A stretch of 64,000 nucleotides of DNA from Burkholderia sp. Ax-1724 (GTDB lineage Bacteria; Pseudomonadota; Gammaproteobacteria; Burkholderiales; Burkholderiaceae): the NCBI RefSeq assembly GCF_011752995.1, contig NZ_VWWL01000007.1, positions 186,001 to 250,000 on the forward strand, written 5' to 3'. Numbering within the stretch: position 1 is the first letter of the stretch; each line of letters opens with the position of its first letter. Both the position numbers and the translations under genes were made by a program. Of the stretch, positions 9,212 to 19,534 are shown one piece after another. The notes beneath the pieces were generated by a model. The model was not told where the DNA came from, did no database searches, and saw only the letters and a list, made by a program, of their open reading frames with translations.

Positions 9212-10168
9212 TCAAGCCTTCGACGCTTCCAGCGCGGCCCTCGCGCACAACTCGTCGGTGACGAGTCCCGACAACCAGCCCCCCTTGAGCACCGCGATCA
9301 ACGCCTCGCGCTTGCGCTCGCCGCCCGCGAAGCCGATGGTCGGGCGGCGCGGCGGCGCGTCGAGCACGACGCTCGTCACGCGCCGGCCGGTCGGCGATTC
9401 GACGTGCGCGCCGGCTGCATCGATCGGCAAGCCGAGCATTTCGGCGATCGCGTGGTTCTGCATCAACTCCTTCACTTCCGCCGACGTGATGAAGCCGTCC
9501 TCGTGCAACGGGCAGTTGAGGCCGATATTGCCGATGCCGACGAACGCGACGTCGGCTTGCGCGGACAGTGATTCGACGACCCGATACAGCCGGTGATTGC
9601 ACCACTGCGCGCGCTCGGCCTCGCTGTCGGCGAGCAGCGGCGCGGGCAGCAGGAAATGCTTGCCGCCGGTCTTCTCGGAAATGCGCAGCGCGACGTCGTA
9701 GCGGTTCGAGGAGCCGTCCTGGGCGATCGCCCCGACCATCGACACGAGCCGGTGCTGCGGACGGTCCAGCTGCGCGATCTGATCGACCGCGGCCTTCAGC
9801 GTGCGGCCGCTGCCGACCGCGACGACCATCGGCTTTTCCGCGTTCAGATAGCGCTCCATGACCTGCGCACCGGCCACGGCGAGCTTGCGGTCGACTTCCT
9901 CGGAGGTGTCGCCGTCGATCGGTACGACCTCGCAGAGATCGAGCCCGTAGCGCTTCGACAACTGATCGGCGAGCGACAGGCAATCGGCCAGTTGATGATC
10001 GACGCGCACGCGGATCAGGTTCTTTTCGACCGCGAACGCGACGAGCCGCTGCGCGACCGGCCGCGAGACCTGCAGCTTCTCGGCAATTTCGTTCTGCGTA
10101 TTGCCGGCGACGTAGTAAAGCCAGGCGGCGCGTGTGGCGAGATCGAGTTTTTCGGTGGACTTGGGCAC
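9212..10168 (-). CDS. SorC-family sugar-binding transcriptional regulator
   Basis: 318-aa regulator with an N-terminal helix-turn-helix (about residues 20-45, around NEIAEKLQVSRPVAQRLV) and a C-terminal SorC/DeoR-type sugar-phosphate sensor domain. It is the distal gene of the dalD-xylB operon, 76 nt after xylB. SorC-family proteins respond to phosphorylated sugars; xylulose 5-phosphate or a polyol phosphate is a plausible effector (inference). It is the likely binder of the operator shared by the two polyol operons. D-arabinitol regulators of enterics (DalR) may be of this family, but orthology was not established. Confidence 0.85.
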   Translation of the reverse strand: MPKSTEKLDLATRAAWLYYVAGNTQNEIAEKLQVSRPVAQRLVAFAVEKNLIRVRVDHQLADCLSLADQLSKRYGLDLCEVVPIDGDTSEEVDRKLAVAGAQVMERYLNAEKPMVVAVGSGRTLKAAVDQIAQLDRPQHRLVSMVGAIAQDGSSNRYDVALRISEKTGGKHFLLPAPLLADSEAERAQWCNHRLYRVVESLSAQADVAFVGIGNIGLNCPLHEDGFITSAEVKELMQNHAIAEMLGLPIDAAGAHVESPTGRRVTSVVLDAPPRRPTIGFAGGERKREALIAVLKGGWLSGLVTDELCARAALEASKA

Positions 10169-10244
10169 GATGGGTTTCGCTGGAAGTGTGCCGATGAAAG
10201 CGGCCGGCTCCGCTGCTGCGCGGATGCCGGCCGGCTGGAGCGCT

Positions 10245-11738
10245 TCAGGCGAGCGGCGCGCGCGCGGGATCGAACAGCGGCCGCACGTGGCGGTAGAGCG
10301 CGCGATACGCGTCGAGCCGCGTGCGCAATTGCGCGTGACGCTGCGGATTCGGCGTGAACTGCTTTTCGACGGGCGGCTTGGTCAGCACCGTGGCCGGGTC
10401 GCCGCCGGCGGCGAGCCAGCCGAGACGGGCCGCGCCGAGCGCCGCGCCGGTCTCGCCGCCGCCGTGCTTGACCGTGGCGGTGTCGAGCGCGTCGGCGAGC
10501 AGCTGGGCCCAGTAGTCGCTGCGCGCGCCGCCGCCGAGCAGCGACAGCACCTTCGCTTCGGTGCCGGCCGCGCGCAGCGCGTCGAGGCCGTCGGTCAGCG
10601 CGAGCGTCACGCCTTCGAGCACCGCATAGCCGAGCAGCGCGCGGTCGGTCGCGTGGTTCATGCCGAAGAACACGCCTTGCGCGTAGGGGTCGTTATGCGG
10701 CGTGCGCTCGCCCGACAGATACGGCAGGAACAGCGGCGCGGTGGCGAGCGCCTCGGCGGGCAGCGCCTCGATTTCGGCGAGCAGCGTCGGTTCGTCGGTC
10801 GAGGTGAGCTTGCAGACCCAGCGCAGACAGCTCGCCGCCGACAGCACCACGCTCATCTGATGCCAGCGGTCCGGAATCGCGTGGCAGAACGCATGCACGG
10901 CGGACGCCGGATTCGGCCGGAAGCTGTCGCCGACCACGCACAGCACGCCCGAGGTGCCGAGCGAGACGAAGCCGTCGCCCGGTTGCGTCGCGCCGATGCC
11001 GATCGCGCTCGTCGCGTTGTCGCCGCCGCCGGCCGCGACGATCACGCCCTCGTTGGGGTCGTCGCTCAGGCCGAATTCGCGTGCCACTTCGGGCCGCAGC
11101 GTGCCCGACGGCGCGCTGCCTTCGGCGAGGCCCGGCATCTGCGCGCGCGTCATGTTGCAGGCCGCGAGCAGCGAGTCGGACCAGTCGCGCTTCGCGACAT
11201 CGAGCCACAAGGTGCCGGCCGCATCCGACGGATCGGACACCTTGCCACCCGTCAGTTGCAGACGCAGGTAATCCTTCGGCAGCAGCACGCAGGCGGTTTT
11301 AGCGAAGATTTCGGGCTCGTGGCGCGCGACCCACAGCAGCTTCGGCGCGGTGAAACCGGGCATCGCGAGATTGCCCGCGACGCTGTGCAACTCGGGCGCG
11401 CGCTCGGTCAGTTCCGCGCATTCCTTGTCGCTGCGCATGTCGTTCCAGAGAATCGCGGGACGCAGCACGTTGTCCTGCGCATCGAGCAGCACCGCGCCGT
11501 GCATCTGGCCCGACAGGCCGATGCCGCGAATCTGCGCGAATTCGTCGGGATGGCGCGCGCGCAATGCCCCGAGCGCCGCGCGCGTGCCGGCCCACCAGTC
11601 CGCGGGATTCTGCTCGGCCCAGCGCTGATGCGGACGCGAAACCGTAAACGGGGAGCCTGCGGTGCCGATCACGCGTCCATCGGACGCAAGCAGCAGAACT
11701 TTCACTTCGGACGTGCCGAGATCGATGCCGAGGTACAT
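10245..11738 (-). CDS. xylB: Xylulokinase
   Basis: FGGY-family kinase (497 aa) phosphorylating D-xylulose to D-xylulose 5-phosphate for the pentose phosphate pathway. Seen: N-terminal GIDLGTSEVK (residues 4-13), GLSGQMHG, the catalytic region GGGDNATSAIG, and LGGGARSDYW in the C-terminal ATPase fold; length is normal for XylB. Next to dalD it completes the route D-arabinitol to D-xylulose to xylulose 5-phosphate. In Pseudomonas mtl clusters the corresponding gene is mtlY. Confidence 0.92.
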   Translation of the reverse strand: MYLGIDLGTSEVKVLLLASDGRVIGTAGSPFTVSRPHQRWAEQNPADWWAGTRAALGALRARHPDEFAQIRGIGLSGQMHGAVLLDAQDNVLRPAILWNDMRSDKECAELTERAPELHSVAGNLAMPGFTAPKLLWVARHEPEIFAKTACVLLPKDYLRLQLTGGKVSDPSDAAGTLWLDVAKRDWSDSLLAACNMTRAQMPGLAEGSAPSGTLRPEVAREFGLSDDPNEGVIVAAGGGDNATSAIGIGATQPGDGFVSLGTSGVLCVVGDSFRPNPASAVHAFCHAIPDRWHQMSVVLSAASCLRWVCKLTSTDEPTLLAEIEALPAEALATAPLFLPYLSGERTPHNDPYAQGVFFGMNHATDRALLGYAVLEGVTLALTDGLDALRAAGTEAKVLSLLGGGARSDYWAQLLADALDTATVKHGGGETGAALGAARLGWLAAGGDPATVLTKPPVEKQFTPNPQRHAQLRTRLDAYRALYRHVRPLFDPARAPLA

Positions 11739-11899
11739 GGGCGCGAAACCTGAGTCGTTGGGGATGCGCTACTTTAGCCGCACATCGCGCGCGCTGTCAT
11801 GGGCATTAAGCCTGGCAGCGCGTGCGTCGGGGTCGGCGCGGAAGCGTGCGCGCGGCCTCGTGCGGGCCGCGCTGCGCTCATGCAGCGTTCAGGCCACCT

Positions 11900-13312
11900 T
11901 CATGCCGCGCCGCGTTTCGCGAGCCATGCGTCGACGCGCACGAGCGCGCCCGCGAGCGCCGCTTCGAGTTCGGGCGTCTGCGCCATGCGGCCCCACAGCA
12001 GCCGGTCGGCGGCGAATGCGCGTAGCGGATCGGCGGCCGTGAAGAAGCCGTGCGCGACGCTCTCGTCCATCACGCCGTCCTGATACGCGTAGGGCAGCTT
12101 GCCCGTGTGCCAGCGTTCGAGAAAGCGGAAGAACAGCGCGGGCAGCACCGCGGTCGCGGCCGGCGTGACGCCGCGCGCGAAGCACCCGGCGAGCGTCGGC
12201 GCGATGAAGCCGGGCAGCTTCGAGAAACCGTCGGCGGCGACGCGCTGGTTGGTGTCGAGAATGTGCGGATTGCTGAAGCGTTCGAGCACGACGTCGCGAT
12301 AACGCGCGAGATCGAGCGGACTCGGCGTGAGACACGGAATCACGTCCTCGGTCACGTAGTCGTAGGCGAACTGGTGAATGTCGGCGTCGAGCGTGCCTTC
12401 GTGGATGTAGTTCAGGCCGACCAGCGTGCCCGCCCACGCAATGCAGCTATGCGGCGCGTTGAGAATGCGGATCTTCGCTTCCTCGTACGGCAGCACCGAA
12501 TCGACGAGTTCCGCGCCGACCTTCTCCCAGGCGGGCCGCCCCGCGATGAAGCGGTCCTCGATCACCCACTGGATAAACGCCTCGCCCATCACGGGGCTTG
12601 CGTCGTCGACGCCGGTCGCGGCCAGCACGCGTTCGCGCACGTCGGGTGTCGGGCGCGGCGTGATGCGATCGACCATCGAGCACGGGCACGAGGTGTGGCC
12701 GTCGAACCATTGCGCGAGTTCGGTCGCGCCGCGCCGTGCGAGAAACTCGCTCATGCCTGCATGAAAGCGCTCGCCGTTGCTGCGCAGGTTGTCGCAGGTT
12801 TGCAGCGTGACGGGGCCCGCGCCGCGCTTCATGCGCGCGTCGAGAATCGCCGCGAGCGCGCCGTAGATCGTCGTGTGGCCGCCCGCGAGGTCGGCGGCGA
12901 GATCGGGGTTCGCGATGTCGAGCCGGTCGTGTTCGTCGAGGTAATAGCCGCCTTCGGTCACCGTGAACGCGATGATCTTGCAGGCCGGATCGGCACCGGC
13001 TTCGATGAGCCCGCCGAGGCTTTCGCTCCACGGCAGCACGCGCTCGATCGAGCGGATCGTCTCGTAGGCGCGCTCGCCGTGCGGCGTGACGGTTTCGAGC
13101 GTATAGACGCCGTTCTGCGCGGCGAGCGCGTCGAGCACCGCGTTCATGTCGCCGCGAATATTGCCGACCGCGAGCGACCAGCGCGGCTCGTCCGGCAACC
13201 TGGCTTCGTTGAGCCGATGCAGATACCACGCCTGATGCGCGCGATGAAACGATCCCGCGCCGATGTGCAGGATCACGTGTGCGGCCGCGCCGCTGCCTTG
13301 CCCGCTGTTCAT
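11900..13312 (-). CDS. dalD: D-arabinitol 4-dehydrogenase / mannitol dehydrogenase family
   Basis: 470-aa polyol-specific long-chain dehydrogenase oxidising D-arabinitol to D-xylulose, and in relatives D-mannitol to fructose. Close resemblance to Klebsiella DalD is visible throughout ([19 protein letters not shown] at the N-terminus, [24 protein letters not shown]). Catalytic residues of the family are K280, N285 and H288 in [10 protein letters not shown]. The ATG at 13312 has GGAGAC seven bases upstream; longer in-frame starts run into the promoter-operator and were rejected. It is first in the minus-strand operon with xylB and the SorC regulator, 161 nt before xylB. Confidence 0.9.
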   Translation of the reverse strand: MNSGQGSGAAAHVILHIGAGSFHRAHQAWYLHRLNEARLPDEPRWSLAVGNIRGDMNAVLDALAAQNGVYTLETVTPHGERAYETIRSIERVLPWSESLGGLIEAGADPACKIIAFTVTEGGYYLDEHDRLDIANPDLAADLAGGHTTIYGALAAILDARMKRGAGPVTLQTCDNLRSNGERFHAGMSEFLARRGATELAQWFDGHTSCPCSMVDRITPRPTPDVRERVLAATGVDDASPVMGEAFIQWVIEDRFIAGRPAWEKVGAELVDSVLPYEEAKIRILNAPHSCIAWAGTLVGLNYIHEGTLDADIHQFAYDYVTEDVIPCLTPSPLDLARYRDVVLERFSNPHILDTNQRVAADGFSKLPGFIAPTLAGCFARGVTPAATAVLPALFFRFLERWHTGKLPYAYQDGVMDESVAHGFFTAADPLRAFAADRLLWGRMAQTPELEAALAGALVRVDAWLAKRGAA

Positions 13313-13389
13313 GTATGTCTCCGGTTCCATGCAAGATGGATGCTCGACGCCTTGTCCGCGGCGCTCGGTGCGCGCGTTTCGTGCATAGG

Positions 13390-13421
13390 GAGCATTTGCT
13401 CTGTGTGTGAGCGAATGATCG
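13390..13421. promoter_or_regulatory. Operator of the dalD operon, matching the smo operator
   Basis: Read on the minus strand: CGATCATTCGCTCAC, then GAGCAAATGCTC after five bases. The smo operator at 2623-2654 has the same two blocks with the same 32-bp length and the same offset from its -10. The site covers the -10 and early transcribed region, suggesting repression. Confidence 0.6.
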
Positions 13422-13443
13422 TACCGGGCGAAACGAAAGTCAA
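13415..13443 (-). promoter_or_regulatory. Promoter of the dalD-xylB-regulator operon
   Basis: On the minus strand: TTGACT (13443-13438), 17-bp spacer, GATCAT (13420-13415). It has the same -10 hexamer and spacer length as the smo promoter. The predicted leader is about 95 nt. The rest of the 402-bp gap between dalD and the AraC-family gene (13444-13714) showed no further recognised site. Confidence 0.6.
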
Positions 13444-13714
13444 GGCGAGGGCGACGGGTTTTCGTGGCGCAGCGCGGCATGGTATGCCGTGCGTTCGTTC
13501 ATGACCGCATCGCCGGCTGGAAAAAACCGCTGCGCCATCGCTATTGCATTGCATCAAATTTGACTTTTTGGGCCTCGGGGCTAACCCGAATGCAAAAAAG
13601 TATCGGTCTGCGGTTTCTTTTCAAGTGGTCGCCCGTGCGTTTGGCGGGTACTTTTCGCTATACAAGATCAAGATCGGCGGTGCCTCGAATGGGCCGCTCT
13701 CATGGAGGCAGACA

Positions 13715-14692
13715 GTGCAACCTGATCTAGAGGTCGTGGCCGTCCGTCGCGACGAATCGTTCAAGGCGTGGTCGCATGGCTATCCGTATCGCACGGTGCG
13801 CTGGCACTTTCACCCCGAATACGAGATTCATCTGATCGTCGAGACGACCGGCAAGATGTTCGTCGGCGATCACATCAGCAGCTTCGCGCCGGGTAATCTC
13901 GTGCTGATGGGCCCGAACCTGCCGCACAACTGGGTCAGCGACGTGCCCGAGGGCGAGAGCGTCGCGCAGCGCAATCTGGTCGTGCAGTTCGGCCAGGAAT
14001 TCGTGTCGAACTGTCTCGAAAGCTTTCCGGAGTGGCGCCAGGTCGAGGCGTTGCTTGCCGAGGCGCGCCGCGGCCTGTCGTACGGCCCGCAGACCTCGGC
14101 GCAGATCAAGCCGCTCTTTCTCGAACTGCTCGCCGCGCGCGGCCTGCGCCGGCTCGTGCTGTTCATGTCGATGCTCGAGATCCTGATGAACGCGCAGGAC
14201 CGCGAGACGCTCGCGAGCCCCGCCTATCAGGCCGATCCGACCAGCTTCGCGGCGACCCGCATCAACCACGTGCTCGCGTATATCGGCAAGAACCTCGCGA
14301 ACGAGTTACGCGAATCGGAACTCGCGCAGCTCGCGGGCCAGAGCGTCAGCGCGTTTTCGCGCTATTTCCGCCGCCATACCGGGCTGCCGTTCGTGCAGTA
14401 CGTGAACCGCATGCGCATCAATCTCGCGTGCCAGTTATTGACCGACGACGAACTGAGCGTGACCGACATCTGCTTCAAGGCGGGCTTCAATAATCTGTCG
14501 AATTTCAACCGGCAGTTTCTCGCGGTGAAGGGCATGGCGCCGTCGACGTTTCGCCGCTATCAGCAACTGAACGACGCGAGCCGCGATGCCTCCGAGGAAG
14601 CGGCCGCGTGCGGCCGGGGTATCGACAACGCGCCGGCGATCGTGCTCGCGCCGGGCCTGCCGAAAAACGGCACCGCGTATCCGCTCACCTAG
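13715..14692 (+). CDS. AraC-family transcriptional regulator
   Basis: 325-aa regulator: N-terminal cupin-type sensor with RWHFHPEYEIHLIVE (about residues 26-40) and a C-terminal double helix-turn-helix. Landmarks are YFRRHTGLPFVQYVNRMR and the second helix-turn-helix segment around VTDICFKAGFNNLSNFNRQF. GTG at 13715 was chosen because GGAGG ends six bases upstream; an in-frame ATG at 13544 adds a non-conserved hydrophobic-basic stretch without a ribosome site. It lies immediately upstream of, and colinear with, the ribose-type ABC cluster, its probable target. Confidence 0.88.
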   Translation: MQPDLEVVAVRRDESFKAWSHGYPYRTVRWHFHPEYEIHLIVETTGKMFVGDHISSFAPGNLVLMGPNLPHNWVSDVPEGESVAQRNLVVQFGQEFVSNCLESFPEWRQVEALLAEARRGLSYGPQTSAQIKPLFLELLAARGLRRLVLFMSMLEILMNAQDRETLASPAYQADPTSFAATRINHVLAYIGKNLANELRESELAQLAGQSVSAFSRYFRRHTGLPFVQYVNRMRINLACQLLTDDELSVTDICFKAGFNNLSNFNRQFLAVKGMAPSTFRRYQQLNDASRDASEEAAACGRGIDNAPAIVLAPGLPKNGTAYPLT

Positions 14693-14754
14693 TTGGTTCA
14701 TTTAGTCCGCTTATGTAGCCTACTTATGTAGTCCGCTGTTTTAGTCCACCTGTT
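14690..14754 (+). repeat. 13-bp tandem array, five copies, starting at the araC-type stop codon
   Basis: Five contiguous 13-mers each begin with TAG: TAGTTGGTTCATT, TAGTCCGCTTATG, TAGCCTACTTATG, TAGTCCGCTGTTT, TAGTCCACCTGTT. The first TAG is the stop codon of the AraC-family gene. Because 13 is not a multiple of 3, the TAGs provide stops in all three frames. The array could alternatively be a tandem regulator-binding site for the next operon. Confidence 0.8.
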
Positions 14755-14767
14755 TTTCAACACGCGT

Positions 14768-14791
14768 CGCGCTGTGCGAACCCACAGCGCG
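14768..14791. promoter_or_regulatory. Inverted repeat upstream of the ribose-type ABC operon
   Basis: CGCGCTGTG and CACAGCGCG are separated by CGAACC, 36 nt before the binding-protein ATG at 14827. It may be an operator or a leader hairpin; which one cannot be decided from sequence. Confidence 0.45.
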
Positions 14792-14826
14792 CAGGACGTG
14801 CTCACTTCAAAAAAATGGAGACAACC

Positions 14827-15801
14827 ATGAAGCAAGCTGCTTTTCAGTCGAAATCCCAGTCGAAATCGTTGCCGTCGTCGATGACTTTTGCACGCCGCGT
14901 CGCGGCGCTCGCAGCCGGCCTCTCGCTCGTTGCGATGTCGGCCGCGCAGACCGCGCAGGCTGCGCCGCTCAAGATCGGCATGACGTTCCAGGAACTGAAT
15001 AACCCGTACTTCGTGACGATGCAGAAGGCACTGAACGATGCGGCGGCGTCGATCGGCGCGACCGTGGTCGTGACCGACGCGCATCACGACGTGAGCAAGC
15101 AGGTCAGCGACGTCGAAGACATGCTGCAGAAGAAGATCGACATCCTGCTCGTCAATCCGACCGACTCGACCGGCATCCAGTCGGCCGTGACCTCGGCGAA
15201 GAAAGCGGGCGTCGTGGTTGTCGCGGTCGATGCCAATGCGAACGGTCCGGTCGATTCGTTCGTCGGCTCGAAGAACTACGACGCGGGCCTGATGGCGTGC
15301 GATTACCTCGCGAAGTCGATCGGCGGCAGCGGCGAAGTGGCGATTCTCGACGGCATTCCCGTCGTGCCGATTCTCGAACGCGTGCGCGGCTGCAAGGCGG
15401 CACTCGCGAAGTCGCCCGGCGTGAAGCTCGTCGATACGCAGAACGGCAAGCAGGAGCGCGCGACCGCGTTGACCGTGACCGAGAACATGATTCAGGCGCA
15501 TCCGAATCTGAAGGGCGTGTTCAGCGTCAACGACGGCGGCGCGATGGGCTCGCTCTCGGCGATCGAATCGTCGGGCAAGGACATCAAGCTGACCAGCGTC
15601 GATGGCGCGCCCGAAGCGATTGCCGCGATCCAGAAGCCGAATTCGAAATTCGTCGCGACGTCCGCGCAATTCCCGGCCGATCAGGTGCGCATCGCGCTCG
15701 GCATCGCGCTCGCGAGAAAGTGGGGCGCCAATGTGCCGAAGACGATTCCGGTCGACGTGAAGCTGATCGACAAGAGCAACGCGAAGGGTTTCAGCTGGTA
15801 A
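14827..15801 (+). CDS. Sugar/polyol ABC transporter substrate-binding protein (RbsB type)
   Basis: 324-aa periplasmic binding protein of the ribose-type (CUT2) class. Seen: a long signal peptide ending near AQTAQAAP (about residue 44), then [14 protein letters not shown], the type-I periplasmic fold with [20 protein letters not shown], and [13 protein letters not shown] 14827 is preferred over 14815 because GGAG lies eight bases upstream. It is first in a five-gene operon (binding protein, ATPase, permease, alcohol dehydrogenase, kinase) with an SDR overlapping at the end. The ligand is not identifiable from sequence; the downstream oxidoreductases suggest a polyol such as xylitol, arabinitol or a tetritol. 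Confidence 0.85.
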   Translation: MKQAAFQSKSQSKSLPSSMTFARRVAALAAGLSLVAMSAAQTAQAAPLKIGMTFQELNNPYFVTMQKALNDAAASIGATVVVTDAHHDVSKQVSDVEDMLQKKIDILLVNPTDSTGIQSAVTSAKKAGVVVVAVDANANGPVDSFVGSKNYDAGLMACDYLAKSIGGSGEVAILDGIPVVPILERVRGCKAALAKSPGVKLVDTQNGKQERATALTVTENMIQAHPNLKGVFSVNDGGAMGSLSAIESSGKDIKLTSVDGAPEAIAAIQKPNSKFVATSAQFPADQVRIALGIALARKWGANVPKTIPVDVKLIDKSNAKGFSW

Positions 15802-15863
15802 TGCAGGCCGCAGCCGCCGCGCGCGAGCATCATGCGCGGCGGCGCGCGGCAGAGGAACACGCG

Positions 15864-17384
15864 ATGGACACGATTCTCAAGCTCGACAACATCAGCAAAA
15901 GCTTTCCTGGCGTGAAGGCGCTGCAAGGCATTCACCTCGAGATCGCGCGCGGCGAGATTCATGCGCTGCTCGGCGAGAACGGCGCGGGCAAATCGACGCT
16001 GATGAAAATTCTCTGTGGCATCTATCAGCCCGACGAAGGCACGATCACGATCGACGGCACGGCGCGCCACTTCGCGAACTATCACGACGCGGTGGCCGCC
16101 GGTGTCGGCATCGTGTTTCAGGAGTTCAGCCTGATTCCGTATCTGAATGCAGTCGAGAACATCTTTCTCGGCCGCGAAATGCGGACCCGCTTCGGCATGC
16201 TCGAACGCGGCAGGATGCGCCGCGCGGCCGCGCAGATTTTCGCGCGGCTCGGCGTCGCGATCGATCTGTCGGTGCCGATTCGCGAACTGTCGGTCGCGCA
16301 GCAGCAGTTCGTCGAAATCGGCAAGGCCCTGTCGCTCGAGGCGCGCATCCTGATTCTCGACGAACCGACCGCGACGCTGACACCCGCCGAAGCCGCGCAT
16401 CTGTTCACGATCATGCGCGAACTGAAGCAGCAGGGCGTGGCGATGATCTTCATCTCGCACCACCTCGAAGAGATTTTCGAAGTGTGCGACCGCATCACGG
16501 TGCTGCGCGACGGCCAGTACGTCGGCATGACCGAGGTCGCGCAATCGGACGTGAGCCGTCTCGTGCAGATGATGGTGGGGCGCCGCATCGAGAGCAGCTT
16601 TCCGCCGAAGCCGCCGCCGCGCGCCGATGCGAAGATCGTGCTCGACGTCGTGCGCTTGCAGTTGCTGAAAGACAGCCCGGTGCTGAGTTTCTCGCTGCGC
16701 GAGGGCGAGATACTCGGCTTCGCGGGACTGGTCGGCTCGGGGCGCACCGAGACCGCGCTCGCGGTGATCGGCGCGGACCCGGCCTACGTGAAGGAGATTC
16801 GCGTGAACGGCGCGGCCGCGAAGCTCGCCGATCCGGCCGATGCGTTGCGCGCGGGCGTCGGCATCCTGCCCGAAAGCCGCAAGACCGAAGGGCTCATCAC
16901 CGACTTCTCGATCAGGCAGAACATCTCGATCAACAACCTCGGCAAGTACCGCTCGCTGCGTTTCTTTATCGACCAGCGCAGCGAGGCGCGCGCGACCGCC
17001 GACATCATGAAGCGCGTCGGCGTGAAGGCGCCGACCATGCATACCGAAGTCGCGACGCTCTCGGGCGGCAATCAGCAGAAGGTCGTGATCGCGCGCTGGC
17101 TCAATCACCACACCAACATCCTGATCTTCGACGAGCCGACGCGCGGCATCGACGTCGGCGCAAAGGCCGAAATCTATCTGCTGATGCGCGAGCTGACCGC
17201 GCGCGGCTACTCGATCATCATGATCTCGTCCGAACTGCCGGAGATCGTCGGCATGTGCGACCGCGTCGCCGTGTTCCGGCAGGGGCGCATCGAAGCCATG
17301 CTCGAAGGCGACGCGATCGACTCGAATGCCGTGATGACCTATGCGACCGCCGGTTCGCTTGGAGCTGCTCATGAACACGCCTAA
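15864..17384 (+). CDS. Sugar/polyol ABC transporter ATP-binding protein (RbsA type, two NBDs)
   Basis: 506-aa fused ATPase. First domain: GENGAGKST, then the divergent signature [16 protein letters not shown], then [10 protein letters not shown]. Second domain: degenerate Walker [10 protein letters not shown], signature LSGGNQQKV, Walker [15 protein letters not shown], which is the usual asymmetry of RbsA/XylG proteins. ATG 15864 has AGAGGAA upstream. A longer in-frame start at 15801, overlapping the previous stop as TAATG, would add 21 residues. The 3' end overlaps the permease gene by 14 nt. Confidence 0.9.
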   Translation: MDTILKLDNISKSFPGVKALQGIHLEIARGEIHALLGENGAGKSTLMKILCGIYQPDEGTITIDGTARHFANYHDAVAAGVGIVFQEFSLIPYLNAVENIFLGREMRTRFGMLERGRMRRAAAQIFARLGVAIDLSVPIRELSVAQQQFVEIGKALSLEARILILDEPTATLTPAEAAHLFTIMRELKQQGVAMIFISHHLEEIFEVCDRITVLRDGQYVGMTEVAQSDVSRLVQMMVGRRIESSFPPKPPPRADAKIVLDVVRLQLLKDSPVLSFSLREGEILGFAGLVGSGRTETALAVIGADPAYVKEIRVNGAAAKLADPADALRAGVGILPESRKTEGLITDFSIRQNISINNLGKYRSLRFFIDQRSEARATADIMKRVGVKAPTMHTEVATLSGGNQQKVVIARWLNHHTNILIFDEPTRGIDVGAKAEIYLLMRELTARGYSIIMISSELPEIVGMCDRVAVFRQGRIEAMLEGDAIDSNAVMTYATAGSLGAAHEHA

Positions 17385-18378
17385 TCCTTCCTCTTCGCCC
17401 GAGACCTCGACCGTTGCGGGCAATACGCCGGGCGCGCCCGCGCGCTTCAGCTGGGCCGCGCTGAAACGCTCGACGCTGTTCTATCCGTTCGTCGGCCTGC
17501 TGGTGGTCTGCATCGTCATGGTGTTCGCGAGCGACAGCTTCCTCTCCGCCGCGAACATCGAGAACGTGCTGCGCCAGGTGTCGATCAACGCGATCATCGC
17601 GGTCGGCATGACCTGCGTGATCCTGACGGGCGGCATCGATCTGTCGGTCGGTTCGGTAATGGCGCTCTCCGGCACGCTCGCGGCCGGTCTTATGGTGGCC
17701 GGCATGAACGCGGTGGCCGCGCTCGTGGTGGGTCTCGCCGTCGGTCTCGGCTTCGGCGCGGCCAACGGCTTCTTCGTCGCGTTCGCAGGCATGCCGCCGA
17801 TCATCGTCACGCTCGCGACGATGGGTATCGCGCGCGGCCTCGCATTGATCTACACGGGCGGCTATCCGATCGACGGCCTGCCCGACTGGGTCAGCTTCTT
17901 CGGCAGCGGCAAGATTCTCGGCATCCAGGCGCCGGTCGTCATCATGGCGGTGATCTACGTGATCGCCTGGGTGCTGCTCGAACGCATGCCGTTCGGCCGC
18001 TACGTCTATGCGATCGGCGGCAACGAGCAGGCGACGCGGCTCTCGGGCGTGCGCGTCGCGCGCGTCAAGCTGCTCGTCTACACGATCGCCGGCCTGACCT
18101 CGGCGTTCGCCTCGATCGTGCTGACCGCGCGTTTGATGAGCGGCCAGCCGAACGCGGGCGTCGGCTTCGAACTCGACGCGATCGCCGCCGTCGTGATGGG
18201 CGGCACGTCGATCTCGGGCGGACGCGGCTCGATTATCGGCACGCTGATCGGCGCGCTTTTACTCGGCGTCCTGAACAACGGCCTGAACATGGTCGGCGTG
18301 AATCCGTACGTACAGAACGTGATCAAGGGCGGAATCATTCTGCTCGCGATCTATATCAGCCGCGACCGCAGAAAGTAA
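17371..18378 (+). CDS. Sugar/polyol ABC transporter permease (RbsC type)
   Basis: 335-aa inner-membrane permease, eight to ten predicted helices. It contains the family blocks [17 protein letters not shown] and [12 protein letters not shown]. The start at 17371 has GGAGC eight bases upstream and overlaps the ATPase gene, implying coupling. It completes the CUT2 importer. Confidence 0.9.
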   Translation: MNTPNPSSSPETSTVAGNTPGAPARFSWAALKRSTLFYPFVGLLVVCIVMVFASDSFLSAANIENVLRQVSINAIIAVGMTCVILTGGIDLSVGSVMALSGTLAAGLMVAGMNAVAALVVGLAVGLGFGAANGFFVAFAGMPPIIVTLATMGIARGLALIYTGGYPIDGLPDWVSFFGSGKILGIQAPVVIMAVIYVIAWVLLERMPFGRYVYAIGGNEQATRLSGVRVARVKLLVYTIAGLTSAFASIVLTARLMSGQPNAGVGFELDAIAAVVMGGTSISGGRGSIIGTLIGALLLGVLNNGLNMVGVNPYVQNVIKGGIILLAIYISRDRRK

Positions 18379-18414
18379 CGCTTCCTTTTCCCCACTTTTT
18401 CGCAGGACCATGCA

Positions 18415-19503
18415 ATGACGACTCAATCCGACAAGCCGAACATGACCGCCATCGTCTGTCATGCACCGAAAGACTATCGCGTCGAACAGGTACGGAAGCC
18501 GCGTGCCGGCGCGCACGAACTCGTGATTCGCATCGCCGCGTGCGGCATCTGCGCGAGCGACTGCAAGTGCCACTCGGGCGCGAAGATGTTCTGGGGCGGC
18601 CCGAGCCCGTGGGTCAAGGCGCCGGTGATTCCGGGTCACGAATTCTTCGGCTATGTCGAAGAACTCGGCGAAGGCGCGGCCGAGCATTTTGGTGTGCAAA
18701 AGGGCGAGCGCGTGATCGCCGAGCAGATCGTGCCGTGCGGCAAATGCCGCTATTGCAAATCCGGCCAGTACTGGATGTGCGAAGTGCACAACATCTTCGG
18801 CTTTCAGCGCGAGGTCGCGGACGGCGGCATGGCCGAGTACATGCGCATTCCGCCGACCGCGATCGTCCACAAGATTCCTGACGGCATCTCGCTCGAAGAT
18901 GCCGCGATCATCGAGCCGCTGGCCTGCGCGATTCACACGGTGAATCGCGGCGACGTGCAGCTCGACGACGTGGTCGTGATCGCGGGCGCGGGGCCGCTCG
19001 GTTTGATGATGACCCAGGTCGCGCATCTGAAGACGCCGAAGAAGCTCGTCGTGATCGATCTCGTCGAAGAGCGGCTGGCGTTGGCGCGCGAATACGGCGC
19101 GGACGTGACGATCAATCCGAAGAAAGACGACGCGCTCGCGATCATCCATTCGCTCACTGACGGATACGGCTGCGACGTCTATATTGAAACGACCGGCGCG
19201 CCGATCGGCGTGAATCAGGGCATGGACCTGATCCGCAAGCTTGGGCGTTTCGTCGAATTTTCGGTGTTCGGTGCCGATACGACACTCGACTGGTCGGTGA
19301 TCGGCGATCGCAAGGAGCTCGACGTGCGCGGCGCGCATCTCGGGCCGTACTGCTATCCGATCGCGATCGATCTGCTCGCGCGCGGGCTCGTGACGTCGAA
19401 GGGCATCGTCACGCATGGCTTCTCGCTCGAAGAATGGGACGAGGCGATCAAGATCGCGAACTCGCTCGATTCGATCAAGGTGCTGCTGAAGCCGCGCGCC
19501 TGA
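18415..19503 (+). CDS. Zinc-dependent alcohol (polyol) dehydrogenase, MDR family
   Basis: 362-aa medium-chain dehydrogenase. Catalytic zinc residues lie in CGICASDC and GHEFFG; the structural-zinc cysteines are in VPCGKCRYCKSGQYWMC; NAD-binding is GAGPLGLM. It resembles proteins annotated as erythritol/L-threitol dehydrogenases and threonine- or sorbitol-dehydrogenase-like MDRs, so oxidation of a polyol to a ketose is likely. It lies 36 nt after the permease gene. The exact substrate is unknown. Confidence 0.85.
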   Translation: MTTQSDKPNMTAIVCHAPKDYRVEQVRKPRAGAHELVIRIAACGICASDCKCHSGAKMFWGGPSPWVKAPVIPGHEFFGYVEELGEGAAEHFGVQKGERVIAEQIVPCGKCRYCKSGQYWMCEVHNIFGFQREVADGGMAEYMRIPPTAIVHKIPDGISLEDAAIIEPLACAIHTVNRGDVQLDDVVVIAGAGPLGLMMTQVAHLKTPKKLVVIDLVEERLALAREYGADVTINPKKDDALAIIHSLTDGYGCDVYIETTGAPIGVNQGMDLIRKLGRFVEFSVFGADTTLDWSVIGDRKELDVRGAHLGPYCYPIAIDLLARGLVTSKGIVTHGFSLEEWDEAIKIANSLDSIKVLLKPRA

Positions 19504-19534
19504 GCGTGGCGCGCGGCCCATCAACGGAGACTTT

